Shown here: one piece after another, positions 45,825 to 55,607 of the stretch
Numbering within the stretch: position 1 is the stretch's first letter
Layout: each line of letters starts with the position of its first letter
NCBI RefSeq assembly: GCF_029625215.1
Contig: NZ_CP121197.1
Location: 2,604,001 to 2,668,000, forward strand
Length of the DNA stretch: 64,000 nt
Source of the DNA: Aurantibacillus circumpalustris
Lineage (GTDB): Bacteria; Bacteroidota; Bacteroidia; B-17B0; Aurantibacillaceae
Reading direction: 5' to 3'
Position numbers and translations under genes: made by a program
Notes under the pieces: generated by a model
The model's database searches: none
Told to the model about the DNA's origin: nothing
Seen by the model: the letters and a program-made list of their open reading frames with translations, nothing else

Positions 45825-47018
45825 TTAAAACTCTGTTTCAGTTGGTGAAGGTGTAGTTTCCTTTTTTACAGACATCAAACCCAGCATCATAATCAAGGCA
45901 GTAAAAATAATTACCTGTATAATGAGTGAGTTATTTACAAGAGGAATACTTTGTTCCGGCTCAATTGATAAATACAAAAGAATGGTAATTAAACCTCTTG
46001 GTGCTACAAATAATAGTGGGGTCAACGGCAGGAATGAAAGTTTTAATTGAATAGTTCTTAGGATAAATATTCCAGCAACAATACCAGTTGCCCATACAAG
46101 AGTTTCACTGTTTAGGATTTCTGCATTTTCTAAAAGGTAACCAAATACAAGAAAAAAAAGCGCTCTCACTAAAAATGTAGCTTCAGATGTTAACTCTTTA
46201 AATTTTTGAACCTCTTTATTTAGTTCATCCGGTTTAAATTTTTCTACCCACTTAAACCCTTTGAGTTCATCTAAATTCCCTATAAACAAACCGAAGAGGA
46301 GTATAAAAATTAGTCCTGGCAAATCAAATTCTTTCGAAACTTCATAAATAAGTATCACCAATAAAATAATCGGAACAAATTTAATATGATGATCTATTTT
46401 ATTTAGGAGATAAGAAAGTGAAATGGTTGCAATAAAAGAAACAACAATAATTATTAGTAATTGAATTCCGAACTCACCGAAAGAATGACTATCGTAACTC
46501 TCGTTAAGCGCAATAAAATTAAAAAATAAAACACCGATGATATCAGACAAACTACTCTCGTAGATGACAAACTCTTTGGAAGCATTTCCTAGATTTCTGG
46601 CACTTGGAATGGCAATAGCACTGCTTATGATTGAAAAAGGAATGGCATTAATAAGACAATTTCTTAAAGAATAATCTCCAAAACTATTAAACAACCAGGC
46701 AAGTAATAAAGCACTCGCCACCAACGTAAACATAGCACCAAAAAAAGATTTAATAATAAGCCAAAGTTTTGAGCGGTTAAGTTCGAGTTCCAGTGAACCT
46801 TCTAGGACTATAAGAATTAAACCTATGGTTCCCAGAATTGGTAGAATAGGATCGAAGTGTGGTAACTGGATCTCGAAAAAATCTGTAAACTGTCTTACAG
46901 ACCAGCCTAAAATTAAAAGAAGAATAACGGAAGGAATCTTCGTTCTAAAAGAGGTGAGATCAAATAAATAGGCAACTAATAATAATGAGCAAAACGTAAT
47001 AATAATAGCAGTGGTCAT
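45825..47018 (-). CDS. CPA1-type sodium/proton antiporter
   Basis: 397 aa, about 11-12 transmembrane helices without a long C-terminal regulatory domain. It has the family arrangement of paired helices, including SIISSAIAIPSARNL, where acidic/neutral residues of the ion site normally follow, and ESSLSDIIGVLFFNF with the Asp of the ND-like motif. Ion specificity is not readable. ATG start; the upstream S-region is unrelated. Confidence 0.85.
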   Translation of the reverse strand: MTTAIIITFCSLLLVAYLFDLTSFRTKIPSVILLLILGWSVRQFTDFFEIQLPHFDPILPILGTIGLILIVLEGSLELELNRSKLWLIIKSFFGAMFTLVASALLLAWLFNSFGDYSLRNCLINAIPFSIISSAIAIPSARNLGNASKEFVIYESSLSDIIGVLFFNFIALNESYDSHSFGEFGIQLLIIIVVSFIATISLSYLLNKIDHHIKFVPIILLVILIYEVSKEFDLPGLIFILLFGLFIGNLDELKGFKWVEKFKPDELNKEVQKFKELTSEATFLVRALFFLVFGYLLENAEILNSETLVWATGIVAGIFILRTIQLKLSFLPLTPLLFVAPRGLITILLYLSIEPEQSIPLVNNSLIIQVIIFTALIMMLGLMSVKKETTPSPTETEF

Positions 47019-47058
47019 AATAATAGCAATAATGCCTGTTTTAGATTAGTTGAATGTA

Positions 47059-47090
47059 ATAAAAAAAAGCTGCGTAATACTACGCAGCTT
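47059..47090 (-). terminator. intrinsic terminator of the rhodanese-like gene
   Basis: On the minus strand the stem AAGCTGCGTA/TACGCAGCTT (47067-47090) is followed by a T-rich tract. It sits just past the stop of the rhodanese-like gene. Confidence 0.8.
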
Positions 47091-47112
47091 AAACGATTTG
47101 TTAGCTTTATTT

Positions 47113-47541
47113 TTATTCAGCTTCCATAGGGTATCCCTTAGCTACCCAGTCTGGCTTAATGCCTTCTGGCAATTCTAATACTTTAACATTCTTAAAACCC
47201 TGTGCTACCAGAGCATCATATGCAGGCTTAATATTGGGACAACTAGCATAGGAGCAGCAACCACAGTAAACTACTAATGCCTTTGTTTTGTTTTCCATCG
47301 AAAGTGTGGATTTCATTTTTTCAATACAAGTAGCACTTGTTGCCTTGCCAACAAAAACGGCAGTTTTAATGTTCTCCATTGGACCAACATTAAAAATAAT
47401 TGGCTTATCTTTTGCGTTGGTGTTAATTTTTTCCGACAATTCCTGCGTTGGCATTAATTGTTCTTTTTTCCATAGAGGAGTCTGACCAAAGGCATTGATT
47501 ACGCCTAAGAAGGAAAGAGCAAGGATCAATATTTTTTTCAT
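47113..47541 (-). CDS. exported rhodanese-like protein
   Basis: 142 aa from ATG 47541 (MKKILILALSFLGVINAFGQ signal peptide). The active-site loop region YCGCCSYASCPNIKPAYDAL and the following VKVLELPEGIKPDWVAKGYPME are the block of periplasmic rhodanese-like proteins with CGCC motif. The catalytic Cys would be one of the CGCC pair. Role: sulfur or redox handling in the periplasm, not further defined. A terminator follows. Confidence 0.75.
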   Translation of the reverse strand: MKKILILALSFLGVINAFGQTPLWKKEQLMPTQELSEKINTNAKDKPIIFNVGPMENIKTAVFVGKATSATCIEKMKSTLSMENKTKALVVYCGCCSYASCPNIKPAYDALVAQGFKNVKVLELPEGIKPDWVAKGYPMEAE

Positions 47542-47657
47542 AGAATTTTTGTTGTTGTTTATCAAATGTATGCAAAATGGATGCCGATAAATTCTAAAAA
47601 AAGCTAAAAGTATATCGACTTCGCATTCAATGTAAATATATTAAATAGAAAAACCGA

Positions 47658-48863
47658 TTAAAACGAATGCCCCATTTTATCTTTTTTTGTTTGAAGATAT
47701 TTTACGTTATGAGGATTAGATTTTACTATGATGGGCACATTCTCAACTATCTCTAAGCCATATCCGATAAGTCCTGCACGTTTCTTAGGGTTGTTAGTCA
47801 TTAGTTTTATTTTGCGTACACCGAGATCACGTAAAATTTGAGCGCCTACACCATAATCACGTTCATCCATTTTAAAACCAAGTTCAACATTGGCTTCTAC
47901 TGTATCTAATCCTTCTTCTTGTAATTTATAGGCCTTTAATTTATTCAACAAACCAATACCGCGACCTTCTTGATTAAGGTATACAACAACACCCTTACCT
48001 TCTTTTTCAATCATTTGCATAGATTGATGAAGTTGTCCACCGCAATCACAACGACAACTACCAAAAATATCGCCAGTTACACAAGAAGAGTGCATTCTTA
48101 CCAAAACAGCTTCATCTTTTTTCCATTCTCCCTTAACCAAAACAAGATGCTCTTGTCCATTGGTTTCTACAGCATAATCAATTAGTTTAAAATCGCCCCA
48201 TTCGGTTGGCATATTTACTTCTACTTGTCTTTTAACAATACTTTCTTTTGCCAATCGATAAGCAATAAGGTCTTCAATACTAATAATTTTAAGATCGAAG
48301 CGTTCGGCAATTTTCACCAATTGTGGTAAACGAGCCATTGTACCATCTTCATTTAAAATTTCTACCAACACGCCACAAGGTTCAAACCCTGCAAGTACAG
48401 AAATATCAACAGTGGCTTCCGTGTGGCCAGTTCTGCGAAGTACTCCTCCGGGCTTTGATTTTAAAGGAAAAATATGGCCAGGTCTTCCAAAATCAGAAGG
48501 TTTAATACTAGGATCTATTAGAGCTTTCACCGTTTTAGATCTGTCTGATGCTGAAATACCGGTACTGCAACCAAACCCTAATAAATCTACAGAAACAGTA
48601 AAGGGTGTTTCGTGCAAAGATGTGTTGGCTGGCACCATCATGTCGAGTTTTAACTCATGTGCTCTTTCTTCGGTAAGCGGAGCGCAAATTAACCCACGGC
48701 CATGGGTAGCCATAAAATTAATTACCTCTGGGGTAGCATTTCTAGCTGCAGTTATAAAATCTCCTTCATTTTCACGATCCTCATCATCCACCACAATAAT
48801 CACTTTTCCCTGACGAATATCTTCTAGGGCTTCTTCAATACTATTTAATTTAAATTCACTCAT
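47658..48863 (-). CDS. ribBA: bifunctional RibBA (DHBP synthase / GTP cyclohydrolase II)
   Basis: 401 aa from ATG 48863 ([13 protein letters not shown]). N-terminal RibB domain about 1-200 with [11 protein letters not shown] and [13 protein letters not shown] motifs; C-terminal RibA domain with the zinc cysteines of [19 protein letters not shown] and GRGIGLLNK. First steps of riboflavin biosynthesis from GTP and ribulose-5-phosphate. A perfect -7 box TAAATTTG (48873-48880) lies just before the ATG. Divergent from the Nudix gene. Confidence 0.95.
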   Translation of the reverse strand: MSEFKLNSIEEALEDIRQGKVIIVVDDEDRENEGDFITAARNATPEVINFMATHGRGLICAPLTEERAHELKLDMMVPANTSLHETPFTVSVDLLGFGCSTGISASDRSKTVKALIDPSIKPSDFGRPGHIFPLKSKPGGVLRRTGHTEATVDISVLAGFEPCGVLVEILNEDGTMARLPQLVKIAERFDLKIISIEDLIAYRLAKESIVKRQVEVNMPTEWGDFKLIDYAVETNGQEHLVLVKGEWKKDEAVLVRMHSSCVTGDIFGSCRCDCGGQLHQSMQMIEKEGKGVVVYLNQEGRGIGLLNKLKAYKLQEEGLDTVEANVELGFKMDERDYGVGAQILRDLGVRKIKLMTNNPKKRAGLIGYGLEIVENVPIIVKSNPHNVKYLQTKKDKMGHSF

Positions 48864-48872
48864 AATTCGCCA

Positions 48873-48880
48873 CAAATTTA
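48873..48880 (-). promoter_or_regulatory. -7 box of ribBA
   Basis: TAAATTTG on the minus strand, ending 9 bp before the ribBA ATG. No FMN riboswitch-like structure fits in the 49 bp between ribBA and the divergent Nudix gene. Confidence 0.6.
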
Positions 48881-48912
48881 GGTAATTTAAGGCTTTGAAA
48901 TAGCATTTTGTT

Positions 48913-49539
48913 TTGGAACAATTGATAAATAGACTTAAAACAGCCCTCGCTCAAACACTTCCAGGTGCAGAAGCCCAATATCTAATGGCACCTACTCACC
49001 GTCAACGTTATGAATTAAGAAGTTTAAAGGCAGAGGAATACAAGCCAAGTGCAGTAATGATCCTGTTTTGTGAAGATAATTCAGGAAACATGTTTATCCC
49101 TCTAACCGAAAGAATGACTTATAACGGTGTTCACAGTGGTCAAATTAGCTTGCCAGGTGGAAAATTTGATAAGAATGACGGTGATCTTTCAAGTACTGCG
49201 CTGCGTGAATGTTATGAGGAAATTGGTGTCAAAGAGATTGAGATGATCGGCAAACTCACCCCTTTATTTATTCCTGTAAGTAATTTTTTAGTTCATCCTT
49301 TTATTGGTGTTTCAAAAATTAAGAATCCCCAAATGAAAAATCAGGAGAGGGAAGTGAAAACAATCTTGAAAATTGGATTACAAAATCTACTGGATGACAG
49401 CATTGTTAAACACGGTTCTATAACTGTTGGTGACGTAGTAATTAAATCTCCCTGGTTTGAAGTAGAAAACCTTAAGGTGTGGGGAGCAACTGCAATGATT
49501 TTGAGCGAACTAAAGCAAATAATAAAAATTACTTCTTAA
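48913..49539 (+). CDS. NudL-like Nudix hydrolase (CoA pyrophosphatase)
   Basis: 208 aa with a TTG start forced by an in-frame TAG 12 bp upstream; the next ATG is residue 25. The NudL/UPF0035 signature [20 protein letters not shown] is followed by the Nudix box (about 82-105) with REC-YEEIG; the first Nudix acid position is Asp, usual for this subfamily. The enzyme family hydrolyses CoA and its derivatives to phosphopantetheine and 3',5'-ADP. The tail overlaps the next convergent gene by 11 bp. Confidence 0.9.
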   Translation: MEQLINRLKTALAQTLPGAEAQYLMAPTHRQRYELRSLKAEEYKPSAVMILFCEDNSGNMFIPLTERMTYNGVHSGQISLPGGKFDKNDGDLSSTALRECYEEIGVKEIEMIGKLTPLFIPVSNFLVHPFIGVSKIKNPQMKNQEREVKTILKIGLQNLLDDSIVKHGSITVGDVVIKSPWFEVENLKVWGATAMILSELKQIIKITS

Positions 49540-50311
49540 ACTCCGTTAAAACATTATCATAACATAAATAGTACTGACCTTTACCAAGATTATCAATGGT
49601 TAGTTGTTTTCCAAAACCTTTTTTCACAATAACACCATAAGCATCGTAAATTTCAAATGCAGTCTCTTCACTAAAATCAATACTGGAATTATTTCTTGAT
49701 ATCGCGTAAGTAGGCTTGTTAACTGAAGAAGCTACAGTTACGTCTTTAGACATTTTTGTAAGCGCATTTAAGCCTTTTTGCTTAATTCGATATTTGTTTT
49801 CTCCACTATGCATGGCAACTTGAAAAGAATAGTCATGTTGATCGGGTGTACCTAATCCGTCCACAATACCAACCGGAACCCATTTATTCCACTTAAACTG
49901 CTCAATAACGTAAGGCAATGCTCCCATTTCATTTTTACTAGTCCATTTAAGTAAACCACTTGGAGCTATGTTAATTGTTAATACCTCAAAAGTAGGTTTT
50001 GGCTTAAGATCTTCCATGTTTAACACCTTAGGGGTGCAACCTTCATGGTGAGAAATCTCAATAGTTACGTTTTCTCCATATTTTAAATGGAGGGCTTTTA
50101 AATCTATTTCAAAGGCACTTGAATTTATTTCATCTGTAGTGATATTTCCGTTTACCCTGATTTCTTTTGCACAAAAACCAACACCACCTACGCCAAAACC
50201 ATTGTGCACATATACATTTTTGTTCTGATATTTCCCCTCAATAACAAGTGTGGCAGCTCCCGCTAAAAAGCAAGTAGTTAACGCACTCAAAACCAGTAAA
50301 AATCGTTTCAT
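49529..50311 (-). CDS. exported protein with degenerate Por-type C-terminal domain
   Basis: 260 aa from ATG 50311 (MKRFLLVLSALTTCFLAGAA signal). The first half is a beta-rich domain with several Cys residues (FCAKEIR, HHEGC). The C-terminus ([42 protein letters not shown]) has the strand-and-lysine pattern of T9SS sorting domains but lacks a clear PNP box. Function unknown. Confidence 0.7.
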   Translation of the reverse strand: MKRFLLVLSALTTCFLAGAATLVIEGKYQNKNVYVHNGFGVGGVGFCAKEIRVNGNITTDEINSSAFEIDLKALHLKYGENVTIEISHHEGCTPKVLNMEDLKPKPTFEVLTINIAPSGLLKWTSKNEMGALPYVIEQFKWNKWVPVGIVDGLGTPDQHDYSFQVAMHSGENKYRIKQKGLNALTKMSKDVTVASSVNKPTYAISRNNSSIDFSEETAFEIYDAYGVIVKKGFGKQLTIDNLGKGQYYLCYDNVLTEFKK

Positions 50312-50416
50312 AATTAAAAATTTATCAAAACCAAGATTCCGAAACAGCAAAGTTCGAAAAGTGACTAAGGCAAATATACGATAAAATGCCAAAAACTACC
50401 TTTAAAGGCATTAAAA

Positions 50417-50608
50417 TCAGAGAAATTTTCTGATTTTAACAATTATAAACTGCAAAATGAAGAAGAGTATTAAAGCTATCAAAACCTTATAGGTTTTGTT
50501 AAAGTGAATTTTATTCAGTTTTTTTTCCTTCCCGTAACTCCAAATTAACATAATAATAAAGGCTATAACGAAAAGTGAAACAAAAACAATTCTACCTGTG
50601 CTAAACAT
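50417..50608 (-). CDS. 63-aa two-helix membrane protein
   Basis: Two transmembrane helices (IVFVSLFVIAFIIMLIWSY and YKVLIALILFFILQFIIV) separated by a lysine-rich loop. I have seen this small-protein type in flavobacterial genomes, but no function is known. ATG start. Too short for high certainty, yet hydrophobicity and charge pattern support a real gene. Confidence 0.65.
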   Translation of the reverse strand: MFSTGRIVFVSLFVIAFIIMLIWSYGKEKKLNKIHFNKTYKVLIALILFFILQFIIVKIRKFL

Positions 50609-50668
50609 AATGCAAATATAGACATTCCAAAAGGAGTTTCTTTTTTATAATCACGTTAGCAAATAATT

Positions 50669-52162
50669 TTAATCGCTAATTGTCAATAGATCCATCCTTC
50701 CAATTTTAGCCCTTTTATTATAGTTAAATCTCATTGGAAGCGGACTGTTAGGCTTTATGCAATGTGCGTTAAATTTCATAAGGTGTGTGTTTGATTCTGC
50801 TGGTCTAACAACCTCACGAACCATTTTTCCAGAACTATTAATGGTTACACATAGTGTTAAAGTAGCCTTTCCCATACCGCCTGTAGGTTCCCACCTTTTA
50901 ATGTCGTAATTGGTTATATCTGGAAATCTGCTGAGGTTTTTTTGAAGATCCGAATAAAATAAATGAATTTTATTCGTACAAATTACGTGCAATATGTTGG
51001 CATCCTTTGCAACATTTCTGGGAATTATCTGCATCCACTTTAGTCTACCGTCTTGTCCATATTTCAAAACAACAATTTCCTTACCATATTGAATGGACGA
51101 AGAATAATAGTAATAATAATTATAGACATTAAGTGTGTGAAAAGTAACCTCGTAAATCTCGTTATTGATAATATATGTTCTATGGTGTTTGAATACAGGT
51201 CTGGTATTGCCTAACTTTTCATACAATTCTGAACTGAAATAATCAAAACTCGATTGGCTGAGCTCAAACTTAGCCATGTCAAACTTTAAAAGAAAAAAAC
51301 CTATCGTTTTTGGATCTGCCTTGTCTAGGCTTTTATTTACACCATCTACAAATTGTCCGTTACAAATTAGTTGATTCTCTACAAATTCGAGGTTGGAATA
51401 AATTACGGTCTTATTCTCAGTAGGAAACTTAATGTTATAAAGTGATACATTGTCAGGAGGACTAACACATAATGCGTAACCAATATCTTTCTCAGAAACG
51501 TTTCTATAATAAGCAATTTGATAAATGAAGTTGCCTAAATTGTCAACATGGAAGTCGAAAGGGTAGGTGTTGGATTTTTCGAATGTTTCGTGAAACTGTT
51601 TATCCCATATTTTTTTAAATGACTCGGTTTCATATAATTTCACCTCAGGTTTACCTTGTATATTATTTTTATTATTTAAAATGAGTAACATTTTTTTTGA
51701 ATCGGGCGAAAACTGTGCGTCAAATTCAATGGGTTTAATGTCTTCATTTTGCATTTGAAACTCCTGAATTACCATCGTTTCCATAAGATATGCTCCTGTA
51801 GAGGCGTTTAATATTCTTATTAGGAATAAGGTTCTTGATGGGTTTGTTTTTTTTGCTTTGGTGAACAGTATAATTTTATTAGACGCGATGGCTTGAGAAA
51901 CTAAGATCTCATCTTTATCAAGTTCAATGTTTTTCTCGTAATTTAATTCAGAAGTTATATTGTTAAAGCTGCAGAGTTTAAATTCACGGGTCTTATGCCT
52001 GGCGTGTCTAAGTAAGTAATTAGTTTTGTCATCTGAGCCAATAAAAATCGGTTCAAGTTGTATTTGAGGATCAGAAAAATTTTTACCTTGAGTAAGTACA
52101 ATATTTTGCGCCTGGAAGCCTTGTATAACAAAAATAAATAGCGTTATAAAACGAAAAGCCAT
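50669..52162 (-). CDS. exported hypothetical protein, WD/propeller-like
   Basis: 497 aa. Signal peptide about 1-19 (ending GFQAQ). The body is a succession of beta-strand segments with Asp/Asn turns and ends in a TVCVTINSSGK-like region; no assigned family. It may form a beta-propeller. ATG start; divergent to the WG-repeat gene with about 90 bp between. Confidence 0.6.
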   Translation of the reverse strand: MAFRFITLFIFVIQGFQAQNIVLTQGKNFSDPQIQLEPIFIGSDDKTNYLLRHARHKTREFKLCSFNNITSELNYEKNIELDKDEILVSQAIASNKIILFTKAKKTNPSRTLFLIRILNASTGAYLMETMVIQEFQMQNEDIKPIEFDAQFSPDSKKMLLILNNKNNIQGKPEVKLYETESFKKIWDKQFHETFEKSNTYPFDFHVDNLGNFIYQIAYYRNVSEKDIGYALCVSPPDNVSLYNIKFPTENKTVIYSNLEFVENQLICNGQFVDGVNKSLDKADPKTIGFFLLKFDMAKFELSQSSFDYFSSELYEKLGNTRPVFKHHRTYIINNEIYEVTFHTLNVYNYYYYYSSSIQYGKEIVVLKYGQDGRLKWMQIIPRNVAKDANILHVICTNKIHLFYSDLQKNLSRFPDITNYDIKRWEPTGGMGKATLTLCVTINSSGKMVREVVRPAESNTHLMKFNAHCIKPNSPLPMRFNYNKRAKIGRMDLLTISD

Positions 52163-52251
52163 AGATGCTGGGAAAATCTGATAGGTTCTAAAGATACTAT
52201 TTTTCTAAATCTCTTTTATTCTATCAAAAAAAAAGTAAAAAGATTGTGTTA

Positions 52252-54366
52252 ATGAAAAAAAAATACGAAACTTCACACTCTCATTTGATGCTGCAACAAC
52301 TTAAAATATTTGTACTCTTTGGTTTTTTTCTTTTTTCTGGTTTTGTTGCAAAGTCTTCAAAGTTGGAAAAAGGATATGAAGCCTTAAGAATTTACAACTA
52401 TTTTCAAGCGCGTAAATTATTTTATGAAATTCAAAATAAAAAACCAAATGCATATTCTTCTTTTGGCCTAGCAGTTATATTTAGTCGGCACGACAATCCG
52501 TTTCACAACATAGATAGTGCTGGTAAATACATAAAGCTAAGTTTTCATACGTACATAGCTGCTGTGCAATCTCAAACATTGTCTGGTTTTGTTATTGATA
52601 GTACCGCAATTTTAAAACTAGCTGATACCATTTCACAAAAGATGTACCGAAATATTAGCGGGTTAAATTCAATTAATGCATATGAGTTTTTTCTGCAGAA
52701 TTATTATCTCGCAAATTCAAAATTAATTAAAGAGGTTGTTTACGCCAGAGATGAGTTTGAATTTAATCATGTACATGAAACTAACAACAGCGATTCTACA
52801 AAGCAGTTCATGGTCTTGCATCCTCAAAGCCCTTTTTACCGTGAAGCTTTTTTGTTATTGGAAAGCCAGTTATACAATGAAAATACTTTTATTGGAACTG
52901 CTGAGGCTTATATATCTTTTTTAAAAATGTATCCAAATAATAACATGGTAAAAACCGCACACGAAAAATTGTTCAGCATTTACCGCCAACAAAAAGATAG
53001 TGCAGGTTTGGCTTTTTTTGTAAAAAATTACCCAAGCGCATACCAAACCATCGAAGCGTGGAAGCTTCTTTTTTCTTTAAGCGTAAAAGCATTTTCATTT
53101 GATGAATTAAAAAGTTTTGTAAACAAATACCCTAACTTCCCTCTAAAAACATCGATACTGCATGAATTGGAACTGAATAAAATTATACTCTACCCATACC
53201 AACTAAATGATTTTGTAGGATTTATAGATACCAAGGGTAAGTTTGTCATTAAACCTAAATACGATGCGGCAAGCGATTTTTATGAAGGACTATCAGTGGT
53301 TTCAAAAGACGATTCGGTATTTTTTATAAATAAACAAAACGTAAATCCGTTTTCAAAAATATATTCAGAAGCAGCAGTTTTTAAAAATGGAATAGCACCT
53401 GTAAAACAAAACAATAAATGGGTTTTTATTAATAGGCAAGGTCAAACTATTTCGCGATTTTACGATGAAATTAATGAGTTGTCTGATAATGTATATGTAG
53501 TAAAAACGGATTCTAAATATGGAGCTTTAGACCATTTTGGTCAAAATATAATAGAACCTAAATTTGATAAACTAGGCGATTTTAAAAATGGCTATGCGTA
53601 TTTTATGGATAAAGGTTTATATGGGTTTATCTCAAAAAGCGGCACGGTACACAGAGCAGAGTTCGAATGGATTTCTGATTTTAGTGCAGCGCAAATCGCA
53701 ATTGTGAAGCAACAAAATAAATATGGTTTAATAAATGTTTTTGGAAAAAAAATACTTGAACCGCTCTACGATCAAATACTTAGAACCGATACAAATGTGT
53801 TTATAGTTATTTTAAATAATCAATACGGTTTTTTTACTTCCGCAGGTTGTTTCTTAACTCCAATAGCGTATGATTATACTATTGAAAATACGCCACAGTA
53901 TTACACAAACGGATCCTTATTTAAATTGATAAAAAAAGATGAGCAATCTTTCGTAGATGCTAACGGTCGTACTTATATTAATTTTGGAGCTTATCAGGAA
54001 ATTAATTTTCCGGTGAATGGTTTATTGCGTGTAAAACTAAAAAACAAATATGGGTACGTCGATCGCAAACTGACAAATGTAATTCCTTATAAATTCAGCC
54101 AGGCGCAGGATTTTTCAGACAGTTTAGCTCTTGTTAAGTTAAAAGAAAATAATGCAATTATAACAATAAAAGGTGTTGAGGTTTTTTTTACCGGTGCAGA
54201 AATCGTAAAAATATCATCACATTATTTTAGTGTGAACGACGACGCTAGATCTATTATAAATCAGAGGGGAGACCTCATTTATACTGAGGTGGATAATGTT
54301 CAGAAAATAAATAATCTGCTAATTGTTACTCTAAATACAGGAGAAATAAAATTGATATACGATTAA
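52252..54366 (+). CDS. WG-repeat containing exported protein
   Basis: 704 aa from ATG 52252 (a GTG lies 2 codons upstream, another ATG 12 codons downstream starts directly before the hydrophobic signal). N-terminal about 35-310 is helical, TPR-like. From about 325 onward come repeats of the WG/KWG type (FIDTKGKFVIKPKYDAASDFYEGLSVV, GLYGFISKSG, KYGLINVFGKKILEPLYDQI, and similar), each about 45-50 residues. WG proteins are thought to be envelope or binding proteins. Followed by serC 33 bp later on the same strand. Confidence 0.78.
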   Translation: MKKKYETSHSHLMLQQLKIFVLFGFFLFSGFVAKSSKLEKGYEALRIYNYFQARKLFYEIQNKKPNAYSSFGLAVIFSRHDNPFHNIDSAGKYIKLSFHTYIAAVQSQTLSGFVIDSTAILKLADTISQKMYRNISGLNSINAYEFFLQNYYLANSKLIKEVVYARDEFEFNHVHETNNSDSTKQFMVLHPQSPFYREAFLLLESQLYNENTFIGTAEAYISFLKMYPNNNMVKTAHEKLFSIYRQQKDSAGLAFFVKNYPSAYQTIEAWKLLFSLSVKAFSFDELKSFVNKYPNFPLKTSILHELELNKIILYPYQLNDFVGFIDTKGKFVIKPKYDAASDFYEGLSVVSKDDSVFFINKQNVNPFSKIYSEAAVFKNGIAPVKQNNKWVFINRQGQTISRFYDEINELSDNVYVVKTDSKYGALDHFGQNIIEPKFDKLGDFKNGYAYFMDKGLYGFISKSGTVHRAEFEWISDFSAAQIAIVKQQNKYGLINVFGKKILEPLYDQILRTDTNVFIVILNNQYGFFTSAGCFLTPIAYDYTIENTPQYYTNGSLFKLIKKDEQSFVDANGRTYINFGAYQEINFPVNGLLRVKLKNKYGYVDRKLTNVIPYKFSQAQDFSDSLALVKLKENNAIITIKGVEVFFTGAEIVKISSHYFSVNDDARSIINQRGDLIYTEVDNVQKINNLLIVTLNTGEIKLIYD

Positions 54367-54399
54367 ACATTATTACATTTATACCTTAAAATTCAATTT

Positions 54400-55473
54400 A
54401 TGAGTAAAGTTCACAATTTTAGCGCGGGCCCAGGAATTTTGCCTGCAGAAGTATTAAAGCAAGCATCTGAAGCCTGTATTAATTTTGATAATCTTAATTT
54501 GTCATTACTAGAAATTTCGCACAGAAGCAAAAATTTCGAAGCGGTAATGGACGAAGCAAGATCAACTGTAAAAGAATTATTAGGAGTAGGGGATGAGTAC
54601 GAGGTTGTTTATTTAGGAGGAGGTGCAAGTTTGCAATTCGCAATGGTTCCATACAATCTTTTAAAAACAGATGGCTACGCAGCTTACGTAAACACAGGCG
54701 TTTGGGCAAACAAAGCCATTAAAGAAGCAAAAATAATTGGTAATACAAAAGTGATCGCTTCTTCTGAAGATAAGAACTATAACTACATTCCTAAAGGATA
54801 TGAAATTCCTAAGGACGCAGATTATGTGCACATTACAAGTAACAATACCATCTATGGCACACAAATTAAAGAGTTTCCTAATTCGTCAATACCAGTAGTA
54901 TGCGACATGAGTTCTGACATTTTTAGCCGCAAAGTAGATGCTAAAAAGTTTGCTCTTATTTATGCAGGCGCTCAAAAAAACATGGGTCCTGCCGGAAGCA
55001 CCATGGTTATGGTAAAAAAAGATTCACTTGGAAAAACAGGAAGAAAAATGCTTTCGATGTTAGATTACCAAGTTCACATCAAGGGCGGTTCTATGTACAA
55101 CACGCCACCCGTGTTTCCAATTTATGTTACTCTGTTAACCATGCAGTGGCTTAAGAAAAATGGGGGCATTGCTTGGATCGAAAAACTAAATCAACAAAAA
55201 TCAGACGCCATTTATAACGAAATAGATAGAAACTCTTTGTTTTATGGTAGCACAGCGGTAGAAGATCGCAGCCAAATGAACGTATGTTTCTTAATGAACA
55301 AACCCGAATTAGAACCCGAATTTGATAAGTTCTGGAAAGATGCCGGAATCAGCGGTATTCGTGGACACAGGGATGTAGGCGGTTACAGAGCATCCTTATA
55401 CAACGCTTTACCTCTAGAAAGTGTAAATGTTCTGGTTGATGTAATGAAAGCTTTTGAAAAGAAGTTTGCTTAA
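54400..55473 (+). CDS. serC: phosphoserine aminotransferase
   Basis: 357 aa, full length. Class-V aminotransferase with HNFSAGPGILPAEVL at the N-terminus, LGGGASLQFAMVPYNLL, and AGAQKNMGPAG with PLP Lys193. Converts 3-phosphohydroxypyruvate and glutamate to phosphoserine in serine biosynthesis; also used for PLP synthesis. Ends with a good terminator downstream. No serA gene follows in this window. Confidence 0.96.
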   Translation: MSKVHNFSAGPGILPAEVLKQASEACINFDNLNLSLLEISHRSKNFEAVMDEARSTVKELLGVGDEYEVVYLGGGASLQFAMVPYNLLKTDGYAAYVNTGVWANKAIKEAKIIGNTKVIASSEDKNYNYIPKGYEIPKDADYVHITSNNTIYGTQIKEFPNSSIPVVCDMSSDIFSRKVDAKKFALIYAGAQKNMGPAGSTMVMVKKDSLGKTGRKMLSMLDYQVHIKGGSMYNTPPVFPIYVTLLTMQWLKKNGGIAWIEKLNQQKSDAIYNEIDRNSLFYGSTAVEDRSQMNVCFLMNKPELEPEFDKFWKDAGISGIRGHRDVGGYRASLYNALPLESVNVLVDVMKAFEKKFA

Positions 55474-55494
55474 AAAGTCTTAATACAAATTATT

Positions 55495-55530
55495 AATAGG
55501 CTGCTCATTTCGAGCAGCCTATTTTGTTTT
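55495..55530 (+). terminator. intrinsic terminator of serC
   Basis: Stem AATAGGCTGCTC/GAGCAGCCTATT with a short loop, then TTGTTTT. Lies just after serC. Confidence 0.85.
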
Positions 55531-55558
55531 GGGGTGTATTTATTTTAAGAGGCATAAA

Positions 55559-55590
55559 AAAAAGGCTTCCGAAACGGAAGCCTTTTTAGA
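55559..55590 (-). terminator. bidirectional terminator before the 55.6-kb lipoprotein
   Basis: Stem AAAAAGGCTTCCG/CGGAAGCCTTTTT, symmetric with A/T tracts on both sides. Serves the minus-strand lipoprotein gene that ends at 55608, and may also backstop serC transcription. Confidence 0.85.
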
Positions 55591-55607
55591 ATGGTTTTTA
55601 CCAGAAA